28,007 nt of DNA from an uncultured Clostridia bacterium (lineage in GTDB: Bacteria > Bacillota > Clostridia > Oscillospirales > CAG-272), in the NCBI GenBank assembly GCA_945936265.1, contig CAMETB010000003.1:1-28007 (forward strand), written 5' to 3'. Position numbers and translations under genes: made by a program. Under the pieces are notes generated by a model. It made no database searches, was not told the origin of the DNA, and saw only the letters and a program-made list of their open reading frames with translations. Shown in pieces: positions 1-8,134 of the stretch; the stretch's first letter is position 1, and every line of letters starts with the position of its first letter.

Positions 1-39
1 GTACACTTGTTTGTAACTCATTATCTGTTATCTCCTTTT

Positions 40-463
40 CCGTTCACTATATATGAACATTTGCTTGCCTGTTTGTGGGGTGTCTGACTGAACTTTTTCA
101 AAAAACCCTTCTACTATAATTGGAAACTTACCATGCTCTTTGCGGGGGTATTTCAGCAAACTTTTTCGAAAAATTCTCCTACTATTATTGGACACTTCTC
201 ATACTCTTTGGCGGGATGTTTTAAGAAATTCACGGTAATTTATTTCCCCTCTACTACTCTTGGAAACTTCCAGCAGGAAACTTAATGGTTTACGCGAAAG
301 TTTTTTCTTACAGAAGAAAATCCTTTCACTATATATGGACAACAGAGAGTAAAAACTTCGTACTTTTCTAAAAAATACCCCTCTACTATAATTGGAAACT
401 TTCACGGTAAAACTTCGTATTTTGTAAAAAGAAAAATGCCCCTCTATAATAAAGGGGACATTT
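40..463. repeat. Degenerate ~68-bp tandem repeat array, seven core motifs
   Basis: A core motif close to CTACTATAATTGGAAACTT recurs at about 40, 108, 176, 246, 322, 378 and 439, that is, with spacings of 68, 68, 70, 76, 56 and 61 bp. Between the first three cores the remainder of the unit is also similar (a G-rich block GCGGGGG/GTGGGG, then AACTTTTTC and an A-rich stretch), so this is a diverged tandem repeat and not just a spaced motif. On the minus strand the core often reads V-S-N-Y-S-R-G in frame, but no complete repeated protein is present. It lies downstream of the terminator of the minus-strand operon. The remainder of bases 1-514 shows no convincing gene. Function is unknown. Confidence 0.7.
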
Positions 464-514
464 GACGATGGGTTTTACAAGGTTTTTAAGAAAAATATAG
501 AAATTATCAAATGT

Positions 515-541
515 AAAAGGCATCGAAAATCGATGCCTTTT
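515..541 (-). terminator. Intrinsic terminator of the nine-gene minus-strand operon
   Basis: A perfect 12-bp stem (AAAAGGCATCGA with TCGATGCCTTTT, loop AAA) sits directly after the stop codon of the last operon gene. Its arms provide an A run and a U run, so it would also work in the other direction. Confidence 0.85.
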
Positions 542-544
542 GCC

Positions 545-2578
545 TTAGTTATTTTCAATAATAGAGGATAGATATTCATGCCAAATTCTCGCTTCTTGGT
601 ATTGTCTTTTTAAACCTTTCCCTACTTTAAATATTTTATTTTCTGACGTAGAGTAAAATGCATTTGCCCCAAATAATACACACTTTTGTGAATGTATGAT
701 TATTTCGGATAAGTTATGACAATAACGAAATGCGTTCATACCTATAAATTCGACCGTCTTCGGAAGAGTTATTTTCTTTATTCCATCGCAATATGCAAAA
801 GCCCAACATCCAATGGTTTTCACCTCAGTAAACGTCACCGTTTTTAATGCAGAATTATTATAGAAGCTCCAGCCACCAAACCTCTCTGCATGAAGAATTT
901 GCAATTCTTGGAGATAAGGATTGTTTCTACAAAAATCGTCAGCAATATCACCGTGGATATAAAGTTTAGTAATCTTTGGCATTTTACCGCCGAAGTAGGA
1001 TGTCAATTTATATTTACCGCTAATAGTCATTGCATATATTGACTCGCAACCAAGCAATATTGCTTTACCGATTTGTGTTTCATAATGAATATTCACATAA
1101 TGCAAATTCGAGGATTGATAAAATGCGAAATCGCCAATACATTGACCTGCATATTTAATACATTCAAGTCTTGTTTTTGCTAATGCAAAACGGCCTATCA
1201 CGTCAACGTTTTTCAGATCTAATTCTTCGAGACTGTTACACGAAAATAGCGCACCGTCATCCAGTTTTTGTACGCCTACGACTTGCTTTAATTTCTTTCC
1301 GTAAGCTAAAGCACACACACCAAGACAGTTCGCTCTTACCTTTTTTAAGGAGTAGCAATTATACAGACCGAATTTTCCAATACATTCAACCGTGAACTCC
1401 GATTCTAATTTTGAACATCCGTAGAAACAAAACGGCGGTATGTTGTCTATACCAATCGCTACTTTATTCAAGTTATTGCAACGATAAAAAACACCTTCAC
1501 CGAGTGACACTGTTTGCATTACTTTGACTTGTTCTATATCTGTATCTGCAAAAGCGTAGCTCGCAATGTGTGTTATTTCTTTGGGTAAAATAACATCCTT
1601 GATATCACCTTTATAGCGATACAACGTTGTTCCTATAATTGCAAATTCCTTTTGATTTTCAAGCCATTTTGTTTTATAAAAGGCACTATTCCCTACGTGA
1701 GCAACAGACTCCCCACCTATAATTCTTTCGAGTTTTTTTGCTCCCAAGAAAGAGTGGTCGCCAATATACGTAAGAGCCTTTGGAAGACTAATTTCCGTTA
1801 AATTGCAACACTTGGAGAAAGCATAGTCGCCGATCATTTCTATCGTATCCGGCAAGTTAATAGAAAGCATTTCGCTTCTGTCATGGAAAGCGCCGCTTGC
1901 AATGATTCTGACAGGCTTACCGTTAATCATGGCAGGTACGATATGATGAGCCATTCCCTTTCCTTCCTTGGTTAAGCCTTTGATTTCGATAACGTCGCCT
2001 TTTTGGTTATACTTAAATTCTTCAAAAATACCGAACGTTTGAGACTCATGCTTTATATTCGAGGCATTCTTATGGGAAAGCACGACAATTTTGCACCATT
2101 CGCACCCTTCGTCATAGATTTTCTCAAAGATATATGAGGGCGTCGATGACGAGCAAAGAAGTTTTATTTTAGGATAGTTATTTTTCAATTCGATGGTAAG
2201 ACCAAACCAATCCCCGCATTCCTGTATTTCATTTATGACAAGATAGACGTTTTCGCTTTCCTTTCGTGCATTATAAAAATCAGATATTATTGGAAGAATA
2301 TTCTCGTTGTGCAGAATCGGCAGCTCGTAATTGAGATATAATATATCCTCTTTTTCCACGCCACGCATAAGCAAATCTTTGCAGATTCGAGCAAGCATAT
2401 CTTTTTTGCGGAGACCGCTCTCGCCTGCAAGAAAGACAAAATTGTTTTTCGTTTCGTCAAAATATAATTCTTGTACTTCATTGTAGTCATAAGCAAAAGC
2501 GAGGTCCGAGAAATCCGTGTTAAGCCCTTCGCCAAGAATATCAAGTTGTCTGAAATAATCAATAAATTTCTGTTCCAT
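545..2578 (-). CDS. Degenerate AAA-type ATPase domain fused to BspA-like leucine-rich repeats
   Basis: This 677-aa protein has no signal peptide or membrane segment, so it is probably cytoplasmic. Residues 1 to about 180 resemble the AAA_14-type P-loop ATPases: a Walker-A-like stretch AGESGLRKKD (51-60), a Walker-B-like VYLVINEIQ (111-119) and a sensor-like LLCSSS (140-145). Both core motifs are altered: the GK[ST] becomes RKK, and the Walker B Asp becomes Asn116, while Glu117 remains. Nucleotide binding or hydrolysis may therefore be lost. From about 185 to 660 run BspA-type LRR_5 repeats (patterns such as IGDYAFSKCCNLTEISLP). It is the last gene of the operon and its ATG follows the stop of the metallophosphoesterase gene with no gap. 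NTPase plus LRR is the architecture of NLR-type sensors, but any sensing role is inference. The LRR assignment is secure; the ATPase family assignment is moderate. Confidence 0.75.
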   Translation of the reverse strand: MEQKFIDYFRQLDILGEGLNTDFSDLAFAYDYNEVQELYFDETKNNFVFLAGESGLRKKDMLARICKDLLMRGVEKEDILYLNYELPILHNENILPIISDFYNARKESENVYLVINEIQECGDWFGLTIELKNNYPKIKLLCSSSTPSYIFEKIYDEGCEWCKIVVLSHKNASNIKHESQTFGIFEEFKYNQKGDVIEIKGLTKEGKGMAHHIVPAMINGKPVRIIASGAFHDRSEMLSINLPDTIEMIGDYAFSKCCNLTEISLPKALTYIGDHSFLGAKKLERIIGGESVAHVGNSAFYKTKWLENQKEFAIIGTTLYRYKGDIKDVILPKEITHIASYAFADTDIEQVKVMQTVSLGEGVFYRCNNLNKVAIGIDNIPPFCFYGCSKLESEFTVECIGKFGLYNCYSLKKVRANCLGVCALAYGKKLKQVVGVQKLDDGALFSCNSLEELDLKNVDVIGRFALAKTRLECIKYAGQCIGDFAFYQSSNLHYVNIHYETQIGKAILLGCESIYAMTISGKYKLTSYFGGKMPKITKLYIHGDIADDFCRNNPYLQELQILHAERFGGWSFYNNSALKTVTFTEVKTIGCWAFAYCDGIKKITLPKTVEFIGMNAFRYCHNLSEIIIHSQKCVLFGANAFYSTSENKIFKVGKGLKRQYQEARIWHEYLSSIIENN

Positions 2579-3253
2579 TTATTTCCCCAATCTCAAAACC
2601 GATTCAAATACACCTACAAACGAGCCTGTACGAATATCTTTATGATAGTGTCCAAAATACCATTTTTTGTAGTTTGTTTTCTCGGATATAGTTTGCAAGT
2701 AATCATTTAGAATTATTTCTTCCTGCACAAGTTTTACGCTGATACTTTCCGCTATGTTTGTCGGTGCTACATGCGTTAAGACATAGTCGACTTTAGATCC
2801 AACCTTGTCAAGATTTCGAATGCCGTTTTCATATTCCTTTTCCGTCGGCATTTCTTGTTCCCAAACATAGACGGGGGACGAGCCTGTAAGTTTCTTTACG
2901 GAAAAACCGCCGCCAAATACAAAGAAAGTATTTCCATCTATTGAATAAATCTCCCCACGCATCAAGTGATATAGTTTTTCGCTTATTTGGTGAACCGAAC
3001 CTCCGCAAAAATCTTTTATCGGATACTCATAAATCAAATCGAAGTTTTCGTGATTGCCATCCAAAAATAAGGTTTTGCAAGGTAGACTATCATAGTATGC
3101 TCGCACCTCGAGGTGTTCGGTCCTGCTCCAGATCATACCGGCGTCACCAAGTATAATTAAATACTCGGAGTCGGTTAAAGGTAGTTTGTTTAATTGCGTT
3201 TTCAGCCATTCGAGTCTTATGTGACCGTGAATATCCGAAGCAAGATAAATCAT
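2579..3253 (-). CDS. Calcineurin-like metallophosphoesterase
   Basis: This 224-aa protein is a compact metallophosphoesterase with the complete family signature: DIHG (residues 7-10), GDAG (37-40), GNHE (66-69), THVAP in the second half and GHYHKD near the C-terminus. These residues coordinate two metal ions and would hydrolyse a phosphomonoester or phosphodiester; the substrate cannot be read from sequence. No signal peptide is present, so it should be cytoplasmic. AGAGG precedes the ATG. The start overlaps the upstream glycosyltransferase-LRR gene by 4 bp (ATGA), and the stop abuts the ATG of the downstream ATPase-LRR gene, so it is translationally coupled on both sides. In this setting it may act on a nucleotide or phosphoprotein, but that is a guess. 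Confidence 0.9.
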   Translation of the reverse strand: MIYLASDIHGHIRLEWLKTQLNKLPLTDSEYLIILGDAGMIWSRTEHLEVRAYYDSLPCKTLFLDGNHENFDLIYEYPIKDFCGGSVHQISEKLYHLMRGEIYSIDGNTFFVFGGGFSVKKLTGSSPVYVWEQEMPTEKEYENGIRNLDKVGSKVDYVLTHVAPTNIAESISVKLVQEEIILNDYLQTISEKTNYKKWYFGHYHKDIRTGSFVGVFESVLRLGK

Positions 3254-5889
3254 TTTCTGACCTCTTTTATTAAATTTTCTGAAGTAAAACCAAACACATT
3301 CTCTCCAAACTCAACCTTCTCACAATAGACTATATGTTGAAGTGACGTTGCATAATAAAATGCCTTGTCCTCTACAAACTGAACGTTTTGCAGGTCTACT
3401 TTTTTCAGGTGATATGCGTCCGATACAGCTCGGAAAGAAATTTTTTCCGTTTGTATCGGGAGGGTAAAGGTATCGTCCTTTTTGGCAATAGCGTATTGTA
3501 AAAGAACCCGCATATCTTTTGTGTATAGATTACCTTCGTGTGAACAGAAGTCTTCATTATTCTTGTCAACTTCAATCGTTTCAAGTGATTCACACGAGCC
3601 AAACGCATAAAGCCCTATACTTTTGATATTCGCTGACATCGTAATTATTTTGATTTTATCGCAACCGTGAAAAGCCCACGCACCGATAGAAGTTACTGTA
3701 TTAGGAATAATAATTTTCTTCAAGTTTTTGCAGTCATCAAATGCACTATCTTCAATTGTTATCAAGGTGTCAGGGAGAATAATCTCTGTCAGATTTCTCG
3801 CATTTTGGAATGCGTGTTTGCCGATGATCGTTACGCCGCTTGGTACGCTATAACTTGTTTCGGGTGATTGAGGAGGAAAACGCAAGAGTGTTGTTTTAGC
3901 TTTATTGAAAAGCACACCCGCCATAGCAGAGAAGAGTGGGTTGCCTTTTTCCACAAAGATCTTTTTTACAGGTTCGGCATAAAAGCAATTAGTATCAATT
4001 TCTGTAATTTTTTTAGAAACACAAACCGTACCGCTATAAAAATTTTGAGAAGATACGTTATTGATATCCGTTGTATTTAATAGCACCAACTTATCATTGA
4101 ATAAAAGATCATCAACGCTGATATCAAGGGCTATTAAATCCCTCATTGTACGTTCTATATCCTGCCTTAAAGCAACCAGATACAAGTCTTTTGCTTTGGT
4201 CAAATCCTTATTAACGCCTATGCCGTTAAGATAGCAATATGCAAGGTCTGTTGTACCGTGAGAATAGTTGTTCTCGCAAGCAAGGCTGAAATATTTTACG
4301 GCGAGTTCGCCGTTCTTGTCCACACCTTCTCCGTAAAGATAACTTTGTCCAATGTCGCGCATGGAGTGAACGTATCCAAGGTCTGCGGATTTCTTATACC
4401 AATATGCGGATTTTACTTTATCAATTTCTACCCCTTGACCGACGAGATACATATATCCCAAATCGCACATTGCCTCTAAATTACCAAGCTCTGCGGCTTT
4501 CAGATACAAGTCATACGCCCTTTCAAAACTGTGACTCTTCCCAAGCCCGAACGAATACATATCTGCCAGTATAACAACGTATTCGGCAATGTTTTTGTTT
4601 GCTTTCTGTTCAACAAAAGATACAATAGGAGTAACAAGTTCGTTTGCCCTGTCTTTATCTTTATCTGTTCCGTTTCCCTCAAAAATGGCGAGAGCGTAGT
4701 AGAACGTGCCACGGACATTTCCGAGAGAGTGAGCCATCTTAAATGATGCAAGGGATAATTCCTTGCTACGGATAAACCGTTTACTTCCTATGGAATATTC
4801 TTTTCCGCGCTTAACCCATTCGTCACTATCAATCGCCGAATAAATTCCGTCAAACAATGCCGCTTGATATTTATCATCAAACAGTATCGACTTTTTAGGT
4901 GAAAGCAACGGCTTATCATCGGAAATTTTTTCTATTCTGTCTTTCCACACGTTTAACGTAAGAGGCAAATACTCTATCAACCCAAGCTGAACTTCCTTGG
5001 TTACAATGTCAGAGACAAGGCAACGAACGCCTACAGCCTGCGCCTCAATGAGAGTGATGGGAAGTCCCTCGTAAAGAGATGGCAACAAAAATACCGACGA
5101 TACGGAAAGCAATTCAGGCACGTTACTGTCGGGAGGAAGAATGGTTACGTTATTCAAGCATTTTTCGGCAATCGCTCTTTCAATACTCTCTTTTTGCCGT
5201 CCATATCCCACAAGCATAAATCGGACGCTTTCATTCTTTTTCATTGCTTCACAAAGCGAAAGAAGGAAGCCGACATTTTTCTGCTTGGTAAATCTCCCCA
5301 CAAACAAGAAATATCGCTTATCCTTGTCTAACCCGTATTTATCATAAATATTTTCATTTGCAGGTTTAAATCTTTGATAATCTACGGCATTGTAGCACAC
5401 CTCGCCACCATTGCCATACAGGAAATTTCTTGCCGCATCCGAACACGCAAAAGCGTGAGTAGCATATTTGCCGACCATTTTTGCCGACAAATATTTTGCA
5501 ACCCTTTTGCCGAACGTCAAACCGTTTGGGTTTGATTGATGACAATGAGATATTCGCACGGGAACGCCTTCAAGGTAGGCTTGCTTCAAATACATCCCGT
5601 TGTTGGAGTAATAGTGAGAATGAACGGCAATCGGCTTTTCTTTGCGGATTATCTCCCTGATTTTTTTTGCTTGTCGCAAAGCTCTTATAAGACCTTTACC
5701 TTTCACAACAACATCGTAAACCTTACCGCCCATTGTTTCGATTTCTTTGCGGTAATAATCTTTTCCTTGAGCTGTATTTATGAAAATGAATTGATAATCG
5801 TCTTGCAAATTGCGATACAAAGTCATGATGAACGAGGATATACCATTCAGTCGCAAATTGCCACCGATTTGTATAATTTTCTTTTTCAT
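3250..5889 (-). CDS. Three-part protein: GT4 glycosyltransferase + Sel1 repeats + BspA-like LRRs
   Basis: I start this 879-aa protein at the ATG giving MKKKIIQIGG: it overlaps the stop of the upstream gene as ATGA and has AAGG a few bases before it. An ATG 24 bp further upstream is possible. Residues 1 to about 350 are a GT-B glycosyltransferase of the GT4 type (N-terminal GGNLRLNGISSF loop, FVGRFTKQKN, and the EX7E nucleotide-sugar motif in EGLPITLIE, about 274-282). Residues about 370-585 carry Sel1-like repeats (for example AAELGNLEAMCDLGYMYLVG). Residues about 620-870 carry BspA-like LRR_5 repeats (IIGKHAFQNARNLTEIILP). No membrane segment is seen. The enzyme should transfer a sugar from an activated donor to an unknown acceptor, with the two repeat regions serving as protein-binding platforms. 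Joining all three in one chain is unusual. Confidence 0.85.
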   Translation of the reverse strand: MKKKIIQIGGNLRLNGISSFIMTLYRNLQDDYQFIFINTAQGKDYYRKEIETMGGKVYDVVVKGKGLIRALRQAKKIREIIRKEKPIAVHSHYYSNNGMYLKQAYLEGVPVRISHCHQSNPNGLTFGKRVAKYLSAKMVGKYATHAFACSDAARNFLYGNGGEVCYNAVDYQRFKPANENIYDKYGLDKDKRYFLFVGRFTKQKNVGFLLSLCEAMKKNESVRFMLVGYGRQKESIERAIAEKCLNNVTILPPDSNVPELLSVSSVFLLPSLYEGLPITLIEAQAVGVRCLVSDIVTKEVQLGLIEYLPLTLNVWKDRIEKISDDKPLLSPKKSILFDDKYQAALFDGIYSAIDSDEWVKRGKEYSIGSKRFIRSKELSLASFKMAHSLGNVRGTFYYALAIFEGNGTDKDKDRANELVTPIVSFVEQKANKNIAEYVVILADMYSFGLGKSHSFERAYDLYLKAAELGNLEAMCDLGYMYLVGQGVEIDKVKSAYWYKKSADLGYVHSMRDIGQSYLYGEGVDKNGELAVKYFSLACENNYSHGTTDLAYCYLNGIGVNKDLTKAKDLYLVALRQDIERTMRDLIALDISVDDLLFNDKLVLLNTTDINNVSSQNFYSGTVCVSKKITEIDTNCFYAEPVKKIFVEKGNPLFSAMAGVLFNKAKTTLLRFPPQSPETSYSVPSGVTIIGKHAFQNARNLTEIILPDTLITIEDSAFDDCKNLKKIIIPNTVTSIGAWAFHGCDKIKIITMSANIKSIGLYAFGSCESLETIEVDKNNEDFCSHEGNLYTKDMRVLLQYAIAKKDDTFTLPIQTEKISFRAVSDAYHLKKVDLQNVQFVEDKAFYYATSLQHIVYCEKVEFGENVFGFTSENLIKEVRK

Positions 5890-7550
5890 ATTCGTATTAC
5901 CTTGGCAGGACATCCTTTTAAGGTGTTTTGCAAAAGCCTTATGTGTTTAGGCAGATATATTGTTTCAAGAGAGGTACACCCGTTGAAACACCAATCTGCT
6001 ATATCTTCCACACTGTCCGGAATGCGAATTGTTTTAAGCGCCGTACATCCACTGAAAGAACTTCTGCTTATAAATTTGAGTCCGTTCGGAAGAATGATAT
6101 CCGTTAAGGTTTCACATCCGGTAAACGCACTTCTGCCGATATTTACAACAGTTTTGGGAATTACCACGGTTTTTCCTTTTGCCGCAGTAGGCGGGCAATA
6201 TACGATTTCGCTGACAGTAGCATCGTAAAGTATACCATCCACAACTTGATAATACGGACTGTGGTTTTCGATAACGACGTTTTTACAGTTTGCAAAGGGA
6301 TTATATCCGATTTGGCGAACCGATTTCGGGATAATAATTTTTTCAATCATATCGCAATTCCAAAAACAGTTTCGGCCAATGGTTCTGACGGTGTCGAGAA
6401 GTTCGACTACTTTTACGCCCGACCCCATGGAATAATGCATACAGGTTGTTGCATTCTTGTCGTAGAGAACGCCATTCACATATTGAAAATACAGGCTATC
6501 GTTGATAAGGCGAATGTTACGACAGTCAGAAAAAGCATTGTTTCCCATAAACCTTACGTTCTTGGTAATTCTCACAATTTGCAAGTTCTTGCACTTATAA
6601 AAGCTGTGTTTACCTATCCAAGTCACGCTTTCAGGAATGGTATATTCCGTATCTTTTCTACCTGCCGTATAATGAATTAAGAACTTTTTTGCAGCGTCAA
6701 ATAAAATTCCGTTTTCATTAACGAAATGGACGCTTTGGTTGTCGATTTTAATATTCAGACAACCTGCGAAGGGATCGTCACCCATTTCTGATACACTGCT
6801 TGGAATGTTGATGTGCTTCAAATTTTCACAGTAGACGAAAGCGTCTCCGCAGATGCAGTCCACACCCTCGGGCAACACAACCCTCTCAATGGCAAGGTTA
6901 GACCAAAATGCGCCTGTACCTATTCTCGTAATACCTTTCGGAACGATAACCGTCTTTTCACTTCCTGTATATTTGAGAAGTTCGCCGAATTTCACTATAA
7001 ATTCCGACGGGAATTCTCCCATATCCGTAGGATTATAGTAATCATCAGAATATATCGGCGCCGTCTTTTCAAACACTCCTGCCGTATATATTTCCGTGCC
7101 TATGTAGAGCTTTGATTTAAAATCTATCAACCCTCCTGAAAGTTGGGATGTATACAGACATTCGTTGGATCTTGACTTCCGTTTGTATTCAGTAAGAAGG
7201 GATTCATAATTCTTACCCCAACCTTCTGTAAAAATACCCATATACAGTTCGCCGTTGGGTTTCCTGATTGCTAAATCATAGTCGGAATCATTCAGTACTA
7301 TTACTTTGGCGGAATATCCCTTTTTCAGTAGCCTGTCAACACATTCAAGTATGGTGAAATCTTTATATGCAAGCAAAGGATAGCTGTTTCCGAGATATTC
7401 AAATCTCTGTTCTTCAGAATAAATTGTCAGCGTAGTATCGGAATAATGGTAAACAAACACGTCGGGCGCTATTTCATCGTATCCGAGTTTACGATATAAA
7501 ATCACATATTTCATATCAATGAACAGAGTGTCTTTTGTCTTTTCAGCCAT
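5886..7550 (-). CDS. BspA-like leucine-rich-repeat protein with unknown N-terminal domain
   Basis: This 554-aa protein has about 190 N-terminal residues that I do not recognise (it begins MAEKTKDTLFIDMKYVILYR) and then LRR_5 repeats to the end (for example VRQIGYNPFANCKNVVIENH and FISRSSFSGCTALKTIRIP). Inserts of the form YQVVDGILYD are interspersed, as is common in BspA repeats. There is no signal peptide, LPXTG or membrane helix, unlike classic surface BspA proteins. It overlaps the kinase-like gene upstream by 8 bp and shares an ATGA overlap with the glycosyltransferase gene downstream. It may be a binding partner of the other two LRR proteins of the operon. AGAGG precedes the ATG. Confidence 0.8.
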   Translation of the reverse strand: MAEKTKDTLFIDMKYVILYRKLGYDEIAPDVFVYHYSDTTLTIYSEEQRFEYLGNSYPLLAYKDFTILECVDRLLKKGYSAKVIVLNDSDYDLAIRKPNGELYMGIFTEGWGKNYESLLTEYKRKSRSNECLYTSQLSGGLIDFKSKLYIGTEIYTAGVFEKTAPIYSDDYYNPTDMGEFPSEFIVKFGELLKYTGSEKTVIVPKGITRIGTGAFWSNLAIERVVLPEGVDCICGDAFVYCENLKHINIPSSVSEMGDDPFAGCLNIKIDNQSVHFVNENGILFDAAKKFLIHYTAGRKDTEYTIPESVTWIGKHSFYKCKNLQIVRITKNVRFMGNNAFSDCRNIRLINDSLYFQYVNGVLYDKNATTCMHYSMGSGVKVVELLDTVRTIGRNCFWNCDMIEKIIIPKSVRQIGYNPFANCKNVVIENHSPYYQVVDGILYDATVSEIVYCPPTAAKGKTVVIPKTVVNIGRSAFTGCETLTDIILPNGLKFISRSSFSGCTALKTIRIPDSVEDIADWCFNGCTSLETIYLPKHIRLLQNTLKGCPAKVIRI

Positions 7551-8124
7551 TGATAATACCTCTCTTCTTTAGTTCGCTCATCATAAACTCTACCACCATT
7601 TCTTCGTCAAGGTTTGTAGTATCAATTACCATGCTGGGCATCTCGTAACGTTCAACAACGCTCCGCATTTTTTCATAAGCCGTTTTGATATACTGAACCT
7701 TTCGTAAATCCGAGTCATTCGGGTTTCTTTTTCTCATACGCTTTTCAATAACTTCAGGGTCTGCGTAAATAAGAAAAGTAAAATCGGGAGAACCTGTCGT
7801 CTTGAAAATAGCATCGAAAATATAATCCGTTTCGGATGTACCGCTCCAACAGTAATTTGAGAGGATATGTCTGTCGGTAATTATATTTTGTCCCCCAAAT
7901 TTTTCATATAAGTAAATATTTCCAAGTCCATAAAACCACCCTGTAAATTGCTTGTTTTTACTTTGGTTTACTGTATTGCGAATACGAATATATTGCTTAT
8001 CTCCTTCCTCATCAAAGAGAAAGTGCAAAGGTTTTTCAACTAATAAAAAACCGAGTTTTTCCGCAAGTTTTTTCGCCGCCGTACTTTTGCCAACCCCGTC
8101 AAATCCTTCAATTGCTATATGCAT
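7543..8124 (-). CDS. Deoxynucleoside-monophosphate-kinase-like P-loop protein (thymidylate kinase superfamily)
   Basis: This 193-aa P-loop protein has Walker A GFDGVGKS at residues 7-14, a TDRH motif at 83-86 (as in thymidylate/deoxynucleoside kinases) and an Arg-rich lid, EKRMRKRNPND, near 127-137. These support phosphoryl transfer from ATP to a (deoxy)nucleoside or (deoxy)nucleotide. Length fits thymidylate kinase (about 200 aa), but the remainder is too divergent to name the base. It lies 10 bp after nrdD with AGGAGG before its ATG, so an expected role is to handle deoxynucleotides next to the ribonucleotide reductase. A general cellular tmk is a less likely alternative given the accessory setting. 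Confidence 0.8.
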   Translation of the reverse strand: MHIAIEGFDGVGKSTAAKKLAEKLGFLLVEKPLHFLFDEEGDKQYIRIRNTVNQSKNKQFTGWFYGLGNIYLYEKFGGQNIITDRHILSNYCWSGTSETDYIFDAIFKTTGSPDFTFLIYADPEVIEKRMRKRNPNDSDLRKVQYIKTAYEKMRSVVERYEMPSMVIDTTNLDEEMVVEFMMSELKKRGIING

Positions 8125-8134
8125 AGTTTGCCTC

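Noticed and set aside
199..405. Minus-strand 68-codon frame in the tandem repeat as a gene
   Set aside because: It is made of repeat units, has no clear ribosome site, and its repeated motifs continue past its stop codon.
40..463. CRISPR-like array
   Set aside because: The repeats are diverged, spacings vary, the inter-core sequences are similar to each other, and there are no cas genes.
5536..6228. 230-codon plus-strand frame across the glycosyltransferase and LRR genes
   Set aside because: It runs opposite to two well-supported genes, has no ribosome site and no recognisable domain; an antisense by-product.
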